Below, piece by piece: positions 45,668 through 57,694 of a DNA stretch of 64,000 nt. The position numbers and the translations under genes are program-made. The stretch covers positions 217,535,290 through 217,599,289 of the forward strand of contig CM060990.1 of assembly GCA_030765065.1 (NCBI GenBank), written 5' to 3'. The notes beneath the pieces were generated by a model. The model did not search any database. It saw only the letters and a list, made by a program, of their open reading frames with translations, and was not told the DNA's origin. The number at the start of each line of letters is the position of its first letter. Position 1 is the stretch's first letter. This stretch comes from Deroplatys truncata. Its lineage: Eukaryota; Arthropoda; Insecta; Mantodea; Mantidae.

Positions 45668-47793
45668 AGTCTGAGTTTTCTGATGCTATTTTTATTGTAT
45701 GCCTTAATGTTGGCATGAAGCATATCTTATATGAAACTAGAAAGTTGCACCATTTTGTGGTAAAAAAAAAAGTACAAGAAAAAACCTATGAGTGTACTTA
45801 ATTTTGTTTGATTTTCAGGATGTTATGTGACAGTATTGTTTTGAGTAATGATGTGATTTTGTTCTGTTGCATTCGATTTGATTTGATTTGATTTTGGGTT
45901 TCATTATGATGCTGTGATCTTTTATTTGCAGAAAATTGTTGCATGAATAGTGTGTGTATGTATGTGTATATTTGAGATATGTGAGATATATGAGTTGATA
46001 TTTGCCTCGGTGGAAGTGCGTAAGAGTAACCCCGATGGTGGTAAAGAGAGGAGAAGAGATGAGACGATGTCAGCTTCGGTGGAAGTGCCAAAGTGTAACC
46101 CCGATATTTGAAGTGTAAATGTGTTGATTTTTCAGGAGGGCTACATGTACCTGGAAAGTTGATTTGAGAGATTTTGCTTATTGGTGTTGCTGAAACGTAT
46201 AGCGTGTGTGATGTATTCACACGAGAGAGTACATGTATTGAAGTGTATAAAATGAGAATAATTTTTTTTGTGTTTATGCAACAAGTTTAGTACCATCTTA
46301 TATAGCAAGTTTTAATACCATCTGTTTTCCAGCGTAATTTTGATTCGGAGGATGTGGATGCAACAGTATAATGTCATGTTATTTGTGTCATTCCTGAAAT
46401 GTTAATGTGATTTCTTTAAGGTTATGCCTATGTCAGATTTTTTGACTTTGCAGCATGTTAAATGAGACACGTCAGTGAAGATGTTTTGTTTTCGCAGTAA
46501 TTACTGTCCAAGAGAAAGTTGAAAGTTGAGATAAAGATGATGATGATGACTGAAGTAATGATGATGATTGAAACACATGATGATGATGATTGAAATACTG
46601 ATGATGATGATTGAGTTGATGAGGACAATAATGAGATGAATAAGATAGTAATGTAGAGGAGAATTGGTGTTAGTGACAGTAGAGTATGATTATTGTAGTT
46701 TGAATATGTACTGTGTATTTATTTTTTTTGAAGTTTGTAGTAATGCATACAGTAGTTTTGAGTAGCTAGTTAAGTGAGTGTTGTGTATAATTTGGGCCAT
46801 GGTCAGTGTGAATGATTCCATTTCATTGTCATGTATGAATGTATTGTAAGTGCACTTATTTTCTCTTCATTAATGGTACCAGCTGGTTAAGAAATAATAT
46901 TGGGATCCCAAATAAATTTATATTTTTCTGTTATGTTAGTGTATGGAAACAATGAATGTTACTGATATAATGTTAATATGTTTTGGTTCTTTTGTGATTC
47001 TGTGTTTGGATTTTAAAGCATTGTGTGTTAAATTTTGGATGGTAACCCCCTGAAAAATTTAGTTTTTATGTCAACACGTAGTCATTTTTCTCTCTCTTTG
47101 CCCCATGTTAACAGAATTTATTGAGTGCAAACCTTCTGAACATTTAAAATATTTTATTGTAAATGACATACTATTTCTTTTATGTGTGATGATTTGTTGG
47201 AGCACCCTTTCTACCTTCTGTGGTTTTTGTTATAGTTATTTTGCTGATGGCGGAGCTCGAGCGGATAAGACGAGCACCTCCACCTTTCACGCCAGAGGTT
47301 CCAGAGACACCACAGGAGAGATGCCGTGCAGCCACTACATTGCAGTGGCATAAGGAGCCACTAATTTGGGGGGCAGTCCAAGCCAGCGACTGCCCATCCC
47401 TTCTTCATCTCCAACGACCTGCAGAATCAAAAACTTTTCAACCAGAATATCATTCGTCGTTGTGGGTGATCTGCAAACTCCACCCACAAACAGTTACGTC
47501 GGACATCAACCCAGGTGCAGTGTAGTGTGCGTGTGACAGAGGCAGCGTGGTGTGTGTGCGTGTGCGGGGTGCTCGAGCATAAGTGCTCTAATGATACATA
47601 TTCCGTAAAGACTCGAGACTCCTATATATATGCCAAGTATAAGTTTTTATGTTTTTGTTTGGGTGATCCATACACATGTATCAATATTTTTTTCCTCTTT
47701 CTCTTTGTATGTCATTTTTGCTCTTGTAATTGTTTTTTGTGTAATATTTGCCTTGTGTCGAAGAGGGCGTCGATCTCGGTGGCCAGGGGGAGA
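45668..47793 (+). other. 3' non-coding region and polypurine tract of the gypsy element
   Basis: About 2.1 kb without a recognisable protein. It contains a (GATGAT)n-like stretch at about 46535-46615 and ends in the purine run GGGGGAGA immediately before the 3' LTR, the usual plus-strand primer position. Confidence 0.7.
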
Positions 47794-48298
47794 TGTGACG
47801 TAGCAGAGTTTATAGCACATACGTCTCTCTGGTCACCGGTATGGCAGTTAGAGTTTGGGTAGGGGGAACTAGGAATCTTAGGAGGGGATGAGTTGTTTGG
47901 CGTCCCTGACGCTTTAGTAGTGTGGCTTGGGACAAGAGAGTAAGTGGGCAACCTTCAAGCAGCAAGGACGTGGAACTGCCATCTCCGTGTGAGGCAAGCA
48001 TGGCGACCTCGCCCGGCAGACATGTGGGCTAAGAATGTAAGATATCCATCTTTATTTATTAAATAACCATCCATCCATTCTCTTGCAGTTTTAATTATGA
48101 TAGTGTAGAGTTCCTTCCTTCCCTGTGAGCCATGTAGTGCCCCTTTTTGCCAGTGATTGATAACATTTCTATACTTTCTTTAGCTGCGTCCCTCGTTGTA
48201 GCCTCGCCATGTAATAACTTGGTTAGTTTACCGGTACCCCTTTGCAAGCGAGTAGCTCACCATCATTTTGAGTATTATTTAGAAGAGAGGCTACGACA
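47794..48298 (+). repeat. 3' LTR of the gypsy element
   Basis: 505 bp, TGTGACGTAGC to GGCTACGACA, preceded by the polypurine tract and followed by the ATAT duplication and the resumed left arm (ATATTACATATG). Confidence 0.95.
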
Positions 48299-48302
48299 AT
48301 AT

Positions 48303-48425
48303 TACATATGTTATTAAAAATAAATGATGGCGGTTACCATTATAGCTGAATAATACATATGTTATTAAAATAAATAAACACGGTTATCATTATAGTTAAA
48401 TATTACATACGTTATTAAAATAAAT
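48303..48425. repeat. Short tandem repeat in the left arm, about 55-bp units
   Basis: ATTACATATGTTATTAAAA-type units, each ending in TTATAGCTGAATA or TTATAGTTAAATA, occur two to three times. The mirror region 59095-59190 has about one unit fewer. Confidence 0.65.
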
Positions 48426-48720
48426 AATGGTCTCGCTGATCGATGAATACAATTAAATAATTTTGATTAATTAATGTAAATAAGTGTATATGAATTGACT
48501 TGCGCATTTGGTTGCCATCCTATGTGTTCGTGTGTTAAGGCGATTATTACGCGTGTATAACTATTACGACTAATAATTCTACTTTTGAAGGAAAATATCT
48601 TTTGGGTTTATACGAACATTGCATCGCTTAGGAGAATGCATGAGTGAAAAGACAGAGTTAGCGTAAATACCTAACACGAGACGTTAACGCGTGATTCTTT
48701 CACTGAAAACCCGAACGCGC
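48420..48720. repeat. Arm module (inner copy), left arm
   Basis: Contains CTCGCTGATCGATGAATACA, GATTAATTAATGTAAATAAG, GACTAATAATTCTACTTTTG and GACGTTAACGCGTGA. Paralogous to 38745-39010 and mirrored at 58800-59100. Confidence 0.75.
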
Positions 48721-49024
48721 GGTCCATGTCCTGTAGGCGCTGACTCAGTGTTGATCTCTTGCACCTGCATGCATGACTTGACCACGTCATCCCTTACCCA
48801 AACACCCCTTCACTCTCTGTGCCTGTCACTGTCTTCCGCGCAATTATTTTCCGCTCTCTCTAGCGGAGAGCGACGAAAGTTCAAGTTAAATATGTTATTA
48901 ATAAATAAAAACTGAACCAAATAAATAATGAAATATGGAGACTATCCTAAACAATACACATTCCTTGTTACTCTGTACCAAACAACTGAAAAGAAGCACA
49001 AATATATCAAGACAGAGGATAAAG

Positions 49025-49820
49025 CACTCCACGTGCATAGGTATGGACCTTAAAACAGTCATTTTCCATAAAGTACCCCACCCGCTCACGCATGCAAGCG
49101 CATAGGTAGGGTCTTTAAAACAGACATTGTCGATATAGTACCACTCTGCCAGCGCAAGCATACGCGTAGACATGGACTTTAAAACAGTCGTTGTCGATAA
49201 AGTATAGCACTGCCAACGCAATCACACGCATAGACATGGACTTTAAAACAGACACTGTCGGTAAAAATACGCATCCATCACACACTCTCTCTCTCTCTCT
49301 CTGTCTCTCTCTATTTCTCTCACTCTCACTCATTTGCAGGCCCAGACTTTAAAACATACATTATAGATAAAGCAGTCCACGTGCATAGGCATGGACTTTA
49401 AAACAGGCATTCTCGATAAAGTATAGCATTGCCAGTGCAAGCACGCGCGTAGGCATGGACTTTAAAACAGACGTTGACGATAAAGTATAGCACTGCCAGC
49501 GTAAGCACACGCGTAGACATGGACTTTAAAACAGGCATTTTAGATAAAATATAGCATTGCCTGCGCAAGCATTCGCAAGGACATGGACATTAAAACACAC
49601 AATGTAGGTAAAAATAAGCATCCAACACACACACTTTCTCTGTCTCTCTCTCCCCTTTGCAGGCATGGACTTTAAAACAGACATTATCGATAAAGTACCA
49701 TAGCCCTCTCTCACATGCAACCGCATAGGTAGGGTCTTTAAAACAGGCATTGTCGGTAAAGTACCGCACTGTCACCGCAAACATCCTCGTAGGCATGGAC
49801 TGTAAAACAGTCATTGCCGA
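49025..49820. repeat. Tandem array of about 65-bp units, left arm
   Basis: About twelve units carry ATGGACTTTAAAACAGACAT, a TCGATAAAGTA motif, a GCACTGCCAGCG-type block and CGCGTAGGC. It is interrupted by (CT)n runs near 49270-49320 and 49630-49660. Open frames through it follow the repeat and are not genes. Confidence 0.85.
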
Positions 49821-51228
49821 TAAAACAAACTCCTCTTTCACGTAAACTCTCCCTCTCACGCACTCCCTCTCTACATTACGGGAACGATTTATATAGCGGT
49901 TTACACACCCTTGAAAAATATATTGTACAAGGTTGAAGGGGGTAAACCCAAGCACTAGCTGACTTAATGGCCGGGATTCCTCAGAAATATAGCATCTAAA
50001 GAGTGTAAACGGATTTTCCCCAAGACCCTGGAAAGTACATCGAGAGAAAACAAGGATAATTTATTTTCATTACTAACGCAAAAATTATATTATCGTCAAA
50101 AAAGCTTATTTGTTTATTCCATTTAAAAAGACTGGTGTTTCACCCGCCACATCTAAAAAAATAATTTCGTCCCCATCACTCGAATGTATACATATCATAA
50201 TTCTATGAGAGGTAACGTGTCTATTCACATTCGAGAGATCACGGCTTCCAATTCCGGTTAGGTGATTTACTGTGCAAAGCAAGCCCTCCCATTAAGAGTT
50301 TTATAAGTTTTGGTGTAATATTTTCCTACGGTGTATGATGTATAGGTCCTGTACGTAAACATTCGTTACATGTACAAAAATTATTATTCCCATAACAAAA
50401 ACGAAAAAGGATTCGTGTAATAGACGCTTAAATGTTTAGATATGCAGCGTCTAAAGTGGTATTGAATACAAGATGGTAATCGAAATCTGAACTCAAACCA
50501 GTAAATACACGGACTTTCAAAACATGCATTATTCTCCTAGTAAACATAGGACGAGAACGTTTTAAACAACCCTCCCTTCGAAAGATATTTTGAATATTCC
50601 AGCAGAGAGATCGAACCATTACGAAGACTTCAAATTATAAATTTCATATTTGTTTAAAAGCTTTTTCTTCATCGGGAATCTTCTAAAAATTCGACGAGTT
50701 ATTCAGTTACACACCCCTTGCAAAAATATTTTGTATACGCTTTGAAGACTGTATACCTGGATGGGGGTCTCGGAAATACCTCAGGCATCCGGCTACCGTC
50801 ATATAGCTCATTTTTTGACCATGTCGGACACTTCTTCATTAAGGAATCTAGTGTGCTTTAAAATGATTCCTCTTCCCCTGACAAACCCGTACTTATCGGA
50901 AAATCCCTCTCATACAGACGGCTGTGTAAATATCATAACTTAATTTTTTGCACGATATCCACAATTAAACTAATTTTTATGGAATGATAAACAAATAAAT
51001 ATGATTTGTAGAGGGTGATTTCAAGAGTATGACATTTTAGAAATAAAATGGGAGAAAGAATTCTAATTAAGCGATCGAATGTATCAGATAGTATTTTCTC
51101 ATTGGGTCTTTGAAGCTAGCCAGTTTTACGGTCTACTTTATAGATGAATGAAATATTTAATGTATGACAGTCTCATTTAACATGGGTAAAAGGTGTATAA
51201 AGGCTGTTTTGATAAAACTTAATCGTGG
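49821..51228. other. Unique-looking arm sequence (left)
   Basis: No tandem structure or gene recognised. It is mirrored almost base for base at about 56335-57690; a 63-codon frame at 50428-50619 translates identically to its mirror at 56897-57088. Confidence 0.7.
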
Positions 51229-51390
51229 TAACGTGTGAGGTTTGAATTGGAGAGGTTGCCGGTTCGATTCCAGGTGACCGCGCTGTCTGATTTTAGAACC
51301 TACATGAAGGTCTACGAATACATAGCCCGCCCATTAACGATTTTTATAAACGAGGGTGTAACCTTACAAGGAAAATTATATCAATAGAAA
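51229..51390 (+). repeat. tRNA-like SINE relic in the left arm
   Basis: GTGGTAACGTGTGAGGTTTG and a B box CCGGTTCGATTCCAGG, with TAGAACCTACATGAAGGTCT downstream. Its mirror is at 56200-56335. Confidence 0.65.
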
Positions 51391-51589
51391 CAATACCTTC
51401 TTTTTAGTTATTTTCACTCTAAAATTATTATTAAATAACACCTGTGAGGTTGGTGCTAGCCTCAGCGTCGCCATTCATATTCATATCATGTTAGAATAAT
51501 ACTTTAATTGCATACAGACGCTTCAAATATAATACTGTAGCGAATATTTTGGTAATACATAGATATAGTGCAAGCCATCCCATTAACGG

Positions 51590-51790
51590 TCTTTATAAGC
51601 AAGGGTTCAGTCGGTAACGTCTGTGACTTGTATTCGAGGTCGTAGGTTCGATCCCCAGCAGCAGACGCTCCTGACTCCTCGTTTCCCTGATTGCTAGGCG
51701 AATGCTGTGAAGGTTCATTACAACCGCGAATTTTTTCCTCCACCCCGTTTCACCGATATTCTCCTTTTATTCAGGCTTTCATCTCTCCGG
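51590..51790 (+). repeat. tRNA-derived SINE in the left arm
   Basis: TCAGTCGGTAACGTCTGTGA (A-box region), GTAGGTTCGATCCCCAGCA (B box) and core CCTGATTGCTAGGCGAATGC. Mirrored at 55600-55795. Confidence 0.75.
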
Positions 51791-52129
51791 CTCTGACTGG
51801 TAATATTTGCTACTGAACGTCGCACTCATGTGATACAGATGCTTTATGAATAAAGAAACGTATATGTATGTAGCTAAAAGGACAGAGATATCGTAGTGTT
51901 TAAAACAGAAATTTTTCGCACCCTCGAGGTAAAATACAGGGAATACCTCAAAACACGCATCCCGAGAAGTTAAGTGTAAAGGTCCAGTATATAGAGTGCT
52001 ATCCTTAAACAGACGCAGCAGGAAGGGAAAGCCATTCGAGTGTATGGTTTTTACTTCTCCTTTTGATGTGACAGCATATACAGCTAGTAATTCCACATTC
52101 TTAAACATATCGACCGCTTACTCTGGTCT

Positions 52130-52980
52130 CGCATTTTTCGCGGTTTTCCCTGGTCCGCATGCGAATGCCTGAGTGGTGTATGCTAGGGCGATTTCCTTTC
52201 ATTCTATATAATTTGAATCTTTACGCTTGCTTCTAGGATCGCTATTTCGATTACCATAGACCACTCGCTCAGACCTGAGATTTTTCGTGGTTTTCCCTGG
52301 TCTGTAGGCGAATGTCTGAGTGGCGTATGCTACCACGTTTTATTTTTATTTCATTCGCATTTTAACACGTGCTTATAAGGACGCTGTTTGGATTACCGTC
52401 GACCACTCTCAAACCAGAGATTTTTCGTGGTTTTCCCTGATCTGTTGGCGAATGCCTGAGAGGCGTATGCTACCACGTTTTCATTTTATTTCATTCGCAT
52501 CTTTAACACAACTTCTAAGGCAGCTGCCTGGATTACCGTAGACCACTCGCTCAGACCGGAGATTTTTGCGTGGTTTTCCCTTGTCTGTAGACGAATGCCT
52601 GAACGGCTTATGCTACCACGTTTTCATTTTATTTTATTCGCATCTTTAACACGTGCTTCTAAGGACGCTGTTTGGATTACCGTCGACCACTCGCTCAGAC
52701 CGGAGATTTTTCGTGGTTTTCCCTTATCTGTTGTGGAATGCCTGAGAGGCGTATGCTACCACGTTTTCATTTTATTTCATTCGCATCTTTAACATGTGCT
52801 TCTCAGGCCCTCTGTTTGGATTACCGTCGGCCACTCGCTCAGACGTGAGATTTTTCGTGGTTTTCTCTGGTCTGTGGCGAATGTCTGAGTGACGTATGCT
52901 ACCACGATTTCCTTTCGTTCTATATAATTTGCATCTTTCATTTCATTCACTTTTTTTGCTTCTAGGTTTCGTTGCGCATG
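52130..52980. repeat. Tandem array of about 142-bp units, inner end of left arm
   Basis: TTTTTCGTGGTTTTCCCTGG or a variant recurs at about 52132, 52281, 52421, 52563, 52707 and 52851. Each is followed by GGCGAATGCCTGAG, ATGCTACCACG, a TTTCATTCGCATCTT stretch and GATTACCGTCGACCACTCG. The GGTCTGTAGGCGAATGCC part resembles the core of the SINEs in this window. Confidence 0.88.
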
Positions 52981-53669
52981 TTGAATGCCTGGTCAAAAGG
53001 ATACTTGTCCCTTCCTCGGTTGACAAACTCACGAATTAAACACCCGTATCTGCGCGACTATACCCGAAGAATACATACATCTTCACAATACTTTACACTT
53101 ACTCTAAGCATCCGAACATGTACGGAGACGTTCGAACACCGCCGAACAATACATTATCGTTGCAATACATTGCTCACTCACTCTAAGCACGCGAAGCTAT
53201 ACGAAGACCTATGAATACATGCAATCACACATAAACACATCTGACCGACTCTCTAAATACTCGAACATGCCGGAAGAAATACGGGCATTTGCTTATCAGA
53301 ACCCACAATCAGATTGGAATGACAGGCTTTAATGTAGATATTTATTTACAACCATAACAAGAGCACATCACATCTAAGAACTGTCTTAGACAGGAACTTT
53401 CTCTTTAAGACACGCTATGTATACTATTTGCTTGTTTAGATTCAATAGAGATTCCAAACTTATACTTCGGAAAAAAAATTGTAGGCAATTTCGGGTGCTC
53501 TTAAAGTTAAGATAATTTTATCGAGGATTGTCTTAAAGGAACGCATGACATGCAACATTTACCAGATAATGCTTCTTACATAGGCTTACAATAGCGAGTT
53601 TGCGACTTCAGATGCATATATCCGACAATCAACTAATTTGTTCACGGTTTTGCTTGAGAAATCGTATTG

Positions 53670-53893
53670 GGCGTGAAAGACTGGTAATTTTGCTCAGAGT
53701 CCTCTATCAGGCTTGAGGTTCTTTTACGTGCCGTAAATCTACGACACGGAACCACCGGCTTTACTTCCGTTCCGAAGGAAGCCATGCTAAGGATATCTAC
53801 GCCCGAAAAAATACATCGCCCTCCGCCGGGTTCGAACCCGCGACCTCGGAAACTAGAGGCTAGCATGGTAACCACTACATCATGGACGACGAC
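53670..53893 (-). repeat. tRNA-derived SINE (type A), copy 2, in the loop
   Basis: Same family and orientation as 29115-29340. It carries TAGTGGTTACCATGCTAGCC, a well-preserved B box GCGGGTTCGAACCCGGCGGA and the body TAGATTTACGGCACGTAAAA. Confidence 0.85.
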
Positions 53894-53929
53894 ACACAGT
53901 TAAGGTCATTTGTGTGTAACACTAACTAA

Positions 53930-54320
53930 TCGAGTGGAATGGCTCAGGTGGTAAGTCTGTGACTTGTATTCGGATCGATGGTACAATCCCAGTAACCCAC
54001 ACCCCCTGATTCTCAGAGGTTTTTTTCTTCGAGATTTTCCGCTCACTAGACGAATGCTGTGAAGGCTCGCTCCACCTCTGAACTTTTCCTCTCATCGCTT
54101 CACCTCCATCCTCATTTTACTTTTTTCATCTTCTTGGTTGTTTCAGGGTTGAAACTAGCGGAGAGGTACTCTCGGCATAAGCAGAGCTTATGCTCTCTGT
54201 AACTTTCATCCATGGAATGAGTGTGGCCCCGAATCGTGAACCTCTCAGGAGATGCGTAAGTCTGTAGTCCTCGGTAGGAGCCATAGATTGCGTCAACTGC
54301 CACCAGGGATTTTTTAACCG
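53930..54320 (+). repeat. tRNA-derived SINE in the loop
   Basis: Head ATGGCTCAGGTGGTAAGTCT with TGACTTGTATTCGGATCGAT, and a degenerate B box GATGGTACAATCCCAG. The core has TCACTAGACGAATGCTGTGA. The first 240 bp follow the same plan as the SINE in the arms at 51590. A 3' domain beginning GTTTCAGGGTTGAAACTAGC echoes the AGGGTTGGAA of type B SINEs. Confidence 0.65.
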
Positions 54321-54357
54321 TGAAAGGTAGAGGCCCTGCCCCCTACCCTTTGACTGT

Positions 54358-54657
54358 CACGTCGTCACGCTACGTCACAACGTCGTCACGCTACGTAGCA
54401 ACGTCCTCACGCCACGTAACAACGTCGTCACGCTACGTAACAACGTCGTCACGCCACGTAACAATGTCGTCACGCCACGCAACAACGTCTTCACGCCACG
54501 TAACAACGTCGTCACGCTACGTAACAACGTCGTCACCCCACGTAACAACGTCGTTACGCTACGTAACAACGTCGTCACGCCACGTAGCAACGTCGACACG
54601 CGACGTAACAACGTCGTCACGCCACGTAGCAACGTCGTCACGCTACGTAACAACGTA
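54358..54657. repeat. 21-bp minisatellite in the loop
   Basis: About 14 head-to-tail units of TCGTCACGCTACGTAACAACG with single-base variants. The period is a multiple of three, so both strands carry repetitive open frames (SSRYVTT and similar), which are artefacts. It occurs on one side only, next to the right arm. Confidence 0.92.
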
Positions 54658-55260
54658 GCCTACAGACCAGGGAAAACCACGAAAAATCTCAGGTCTGAGC
54701 GAGTGGTCGACGGTAATCCAAACAGCTGCCTTAGAAGCACGTGAATGAAATAAAATGAAAACGTGGTAGCATACGCCACTCAGACATTCGCCTACAGACC
54801 AGGAAAAACTACGAAAAATCTCAGGTCTGAGCGAGTGGCCGACGGTAATTCAAATAGATGGCCTTAGAAAAACGTGTTAAACATGCGAATGAAATAAAAT
54901 TAAAGCGTGGCAGAATACGCCACTCAGGCATTCGCCTCCAGACAAGGGAAAACCACGAAAAATCTCCAATCTAAGCGAGTAGTCGACGGTAATCCAAACA
55001 GCTGCCTTAGAAGCACGTGAATGAAATAAAATGAAAACGTGGTAGCATACGCCACTCAGACATTCGCCTACAGACCACGGAAAACCACGAAAAATCTCAG
55101 GTCTGAGCGAGTGGTCGATGGTAATCGAAATAGAGATCCTAGAAGCAAGCGTAAAAGATACAAATTATATAGAATGCAAGGAAATCGCCCTAGCTTACAC
55201 CACTCAGGCATTCGCATGCGGACCAGGGAAAACCGCGAAAAAAATGCGAGACCAGAGTAG
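54657..55260. repeat. Tandem array of about 142-bp units, inner end of right arm
   Basis: Inverted form of the array at 52130-52980. CCACGAAAAATCTC recurs near 54677, 54811, 54950 and 55090, with a diverged unit near 55235. Fewer units than in the left arm. Confidence 0.85.
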
Positions 55261-55599
55261 GCCCTCGATATGTTTAAGAATGTGGAATTACTAGCTGTAT
55301 ATGGTGTCACATCAAAAAGAGAAGTAAAAACCATACACTCGAATGGCTTTCCCTTCCTCCTGCGTCTTTTTAAGGATAGCACTCTATATACAGGCCCTTT
55401 ACACTTAACTTCTCGGGATGCGTGTTTTGAGGTATTCCCTGTATTTTACCTCGAGGGTGCGAAAAATTTCTGTTTTAAACACTACGACATCCCTGTCCTT
55501 TTAGCTACATACATATACGTTTCTTTATTCATAAAGCATCTGTATCACATGAGTGCGATGTTCAGTAGTAAATATTACCAGTCAGAGCCGGAGAGATGA

Positions 55600-55795
55600 A
55601 AGCCTGAGTAAAAGGAGAATATCGGTGAAACGGGGTGGTGGAAAAAATTCGCGGTTTTAATGAACCTTCACAGCATTCGCCTAGCAATCAGGGAAACCAG
55701 GGGTCAGGAGCGTCTGCTGCTGGGGATCGAACCTACGACCTCGAATACAAGTCACAGACGTAACCGACTGAACCCTTGCTTATAAAGACTGTTAC
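55600..55795 (-). repeat. tRNA-derived SINE in the right arm
   Basis: Mirror of 51590-51790. B box complement GGGGATCGAACCTACGACC and core complement GCATTCGCCTAGCAATCAGG. Confidence 0.75.
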
Positions 55796-56199
55796 TGGCT
55801 TGCACTGTATCTATGTATTACAGAAATATTCGCTACAGTATTATATTTGAAGCGTCTGTCTGCAATCAAAGTATTATTCTAACATGATATGAATATGAAT
55901 GGCGACGCTGAGGCTAGCACCAACCTCACAGGTATTATTTAATAATAATTTAAGGGTGAAAATAACTAAAAAGAAGGTATTGTTTCTGTTGATATAATTT
56001 GCCTTGTAAGGTTACACCCTCGCTTATAAAATGCTAAAATTCAATGTTTATTATCATCAAAAACATAAATATTGGCGCTAGTATTATATCTGAAGTGTCC
56101 GTCTGTCACGTATTATTTAATAATAATTTTAGAGTGAAAATAACGAAAAAGAAGGTATTGTTCCTGTTGATATAATTTTCCTTGTAAGGTTACACCCTC

Positions 56200-56335
56200 G
56201 TTTATAAACAATCGTTAATGGGCGGGCTATGTATTCGTAGACCTTCATGTAGGTTCTAAAGTCAGACAGGGCGGTCACAAGGAATCGAAACGGCGACCTC
56301 TCCAATTCAAACCTCACACGTTACCACGATGTAAT
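56200..56335 (-). repeat. tRNA-like SINE relic in the right arm
   Basis: Mirror of 51229-51390; the complement of the B box reads GGAATCGAAACGGCGACC, slightly diverged. Confidence 0.6.
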
Positions 56336-57694
56336 TTTTATCAAAACAGCCTTTAAACACCTTTCACCCATGTTAAATGAGGCTGTCATTCATTAGATAT
56401 TTCATTAATCTATAAAGTAGACCGTAAAACTGGCTAGCTTCAAAGACCCAATGAGAAAAAAACTATCTGATACATTCGATCGCTTAATTTGAATTCTTTC
56501 TCCCATTTTATTACTAAAATGCCATACTCTTCATATCACCCTCTACAAATCATATTTATTTGTTTATCATTCCATAAAAATTAGTTTAATTGTGGATATC
56601 TGTATGAGAGGGATTTCCCGATATGTACGGGTTTTTTAGGGGAAGAGAAATCATTTTAAAGCACAATAGATTCCTTAATTAAGAAGTGTCCGACATGGTC
56701 CTAAATGAGCTATATGCCGGTAGCCGGTCGCCTGAGGAATTTCCGAGACCCCCATCCAGGTATACAGTCTTCAAAGCGTATACAAAATATTTTTGCAAGG
56801 GGTGTGTAACTGAATAACTCGTCGAATTTTTAGAAGATTACCGTTGAAGAAAAAGCTTTTAAACAAACATGAAATTTATTATTTGAAGTCTTCGTAATGG
56901 TTCGATCTCTGTGCTGGAATATTCAAAATATCTTTCGAAGGGAGGGTTGTTTAAAACGTTCTCGTCCTATGTTTACTAGGAGAATAATGCATGTTTTGAA
57001 AGTCCGTGTATTTACTGGTTTGAGTTCAGATTTCGATTACCATCTTGTATTCAATACCACTTTAGACGCTGCATATCTAAACATTTAAGCGTCTATTACA
57101 CGAATCCTTTTTCGTTTTTGTTATGGGAATAATAATTTTTGTACATGTAACGAATGTTTACGTACAGGACCTATACATCATACACCGTAGGAAAATATTA
57201 CACCAAAACTTATAAAACTCTTAATGGGAGGGCTTGCTTTGCACAGTAAATCACCTAACCGGAATTGGAAGCCGTGATCTCTCGAATGTGAATAGACACG
57301 TTACCTCTCATAGAATTATGATATGTATACATTCGAGTGATGGGGACGAAATTATTTTTTTAGATGTGGCGGGTGAAACACCAGTCTTTTTAAATGGAAT
57401 AAACAAATAAGCTTTTTTGACGATAATATAATTTTTGCGTTAGTAATGAAAATAAATTATCCTTGTTTTCTCTCGATGTACTTTCCAGGGTCTTGGGGAA
57501 AATCCGTTTACACTCTTTAGATGCTATATTTCTGAGGAATCCCGGCCATTAAGTCAGCTAGTGCTTGGGTTTACCCCCTTCAACCTTGTACAATATATTT
57601 TTCAAGGGTGTGTAAACCGCTATATAAATCGTTCCCGTAATGTAGAGAGGGAGTGCGTGAGAGGGAGAGTTTACGTGAAAGAGGAGTTTGTTTT

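Larger units (their letters stand above)
39394..48298 (+). mobile_element. Ty3/gypsy LTR retrotransposon (fossil)
   Basis: About 8.9 kb with two LTRs (39394-39906 and 47794-48298) that begin TGTGACGTA and end ACGACA. A 4-bp duplication ATAT flanks it (39390-39393 and 48299-48302). The insertion lies in the left arm of the palindrome, and the right arm keeps the empty site (about 59174-59179). Parts in order: leader, gag, pol (protease, reverse transcriptase, RNase H, integrase), a 2.1-kb non-coding-looking 3' region and a polypurine tract next to the 3' LTR. No envelope-like frame was recognised. The coding part is broken, with about three interruptions. The LTRs differ by about nine substitutions and two small indels in about 505 bp (close to 2 percent), so the insertion is fairly recent relative to the other relics here. 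Confidence 0.95.
38158..52980. repeat. Left arm of the giant palindrome
   Basis: Mirror positions sum to about 107515 for most of the part right of the LTR element: 48691 pairs with 58824 and 50428 with 57088. They sum to about 107378 near 51.8-52.1 kb because the right arm has about 137 extra bases around 55990-56160. The part left of 39394 mirrors 59190-60497. The inner limit near 52980 is approximate, because the arms end in a tandem array. Confidence 0.85.
52981..54657. other. Loop (spacer) of the giant palindrome
   Basis: Not mirrored. It consists of about 0.65 kb without recognisable features, a minus-strand type A SINE, another SINE and a 21-bp minisatellite next to the right arm. Confidence 0.7.

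Noticed and set aside
45668-47793. Possible envelope gene after the gypsy pol region
   Set aside because: Only short frames with no signal peptide plus transmembrane pattern are seen; treated as a non-coding 3' region.
53670-53893. Possible tRNA gene (GGTTCGAACCC with A-box-like TAGTGGTTACCATGC)
   Set aside because: A second copy at 29115-29340 shares more than 200 bp of non-tRNA body, so it is a SINE.
54320-54658. Repetitive open frames on both strands (SSRYVTT-type heptapeptide repeats)
   Set aside because: They are created by a 21-bp minisatellite whose unit length is divisible by three.
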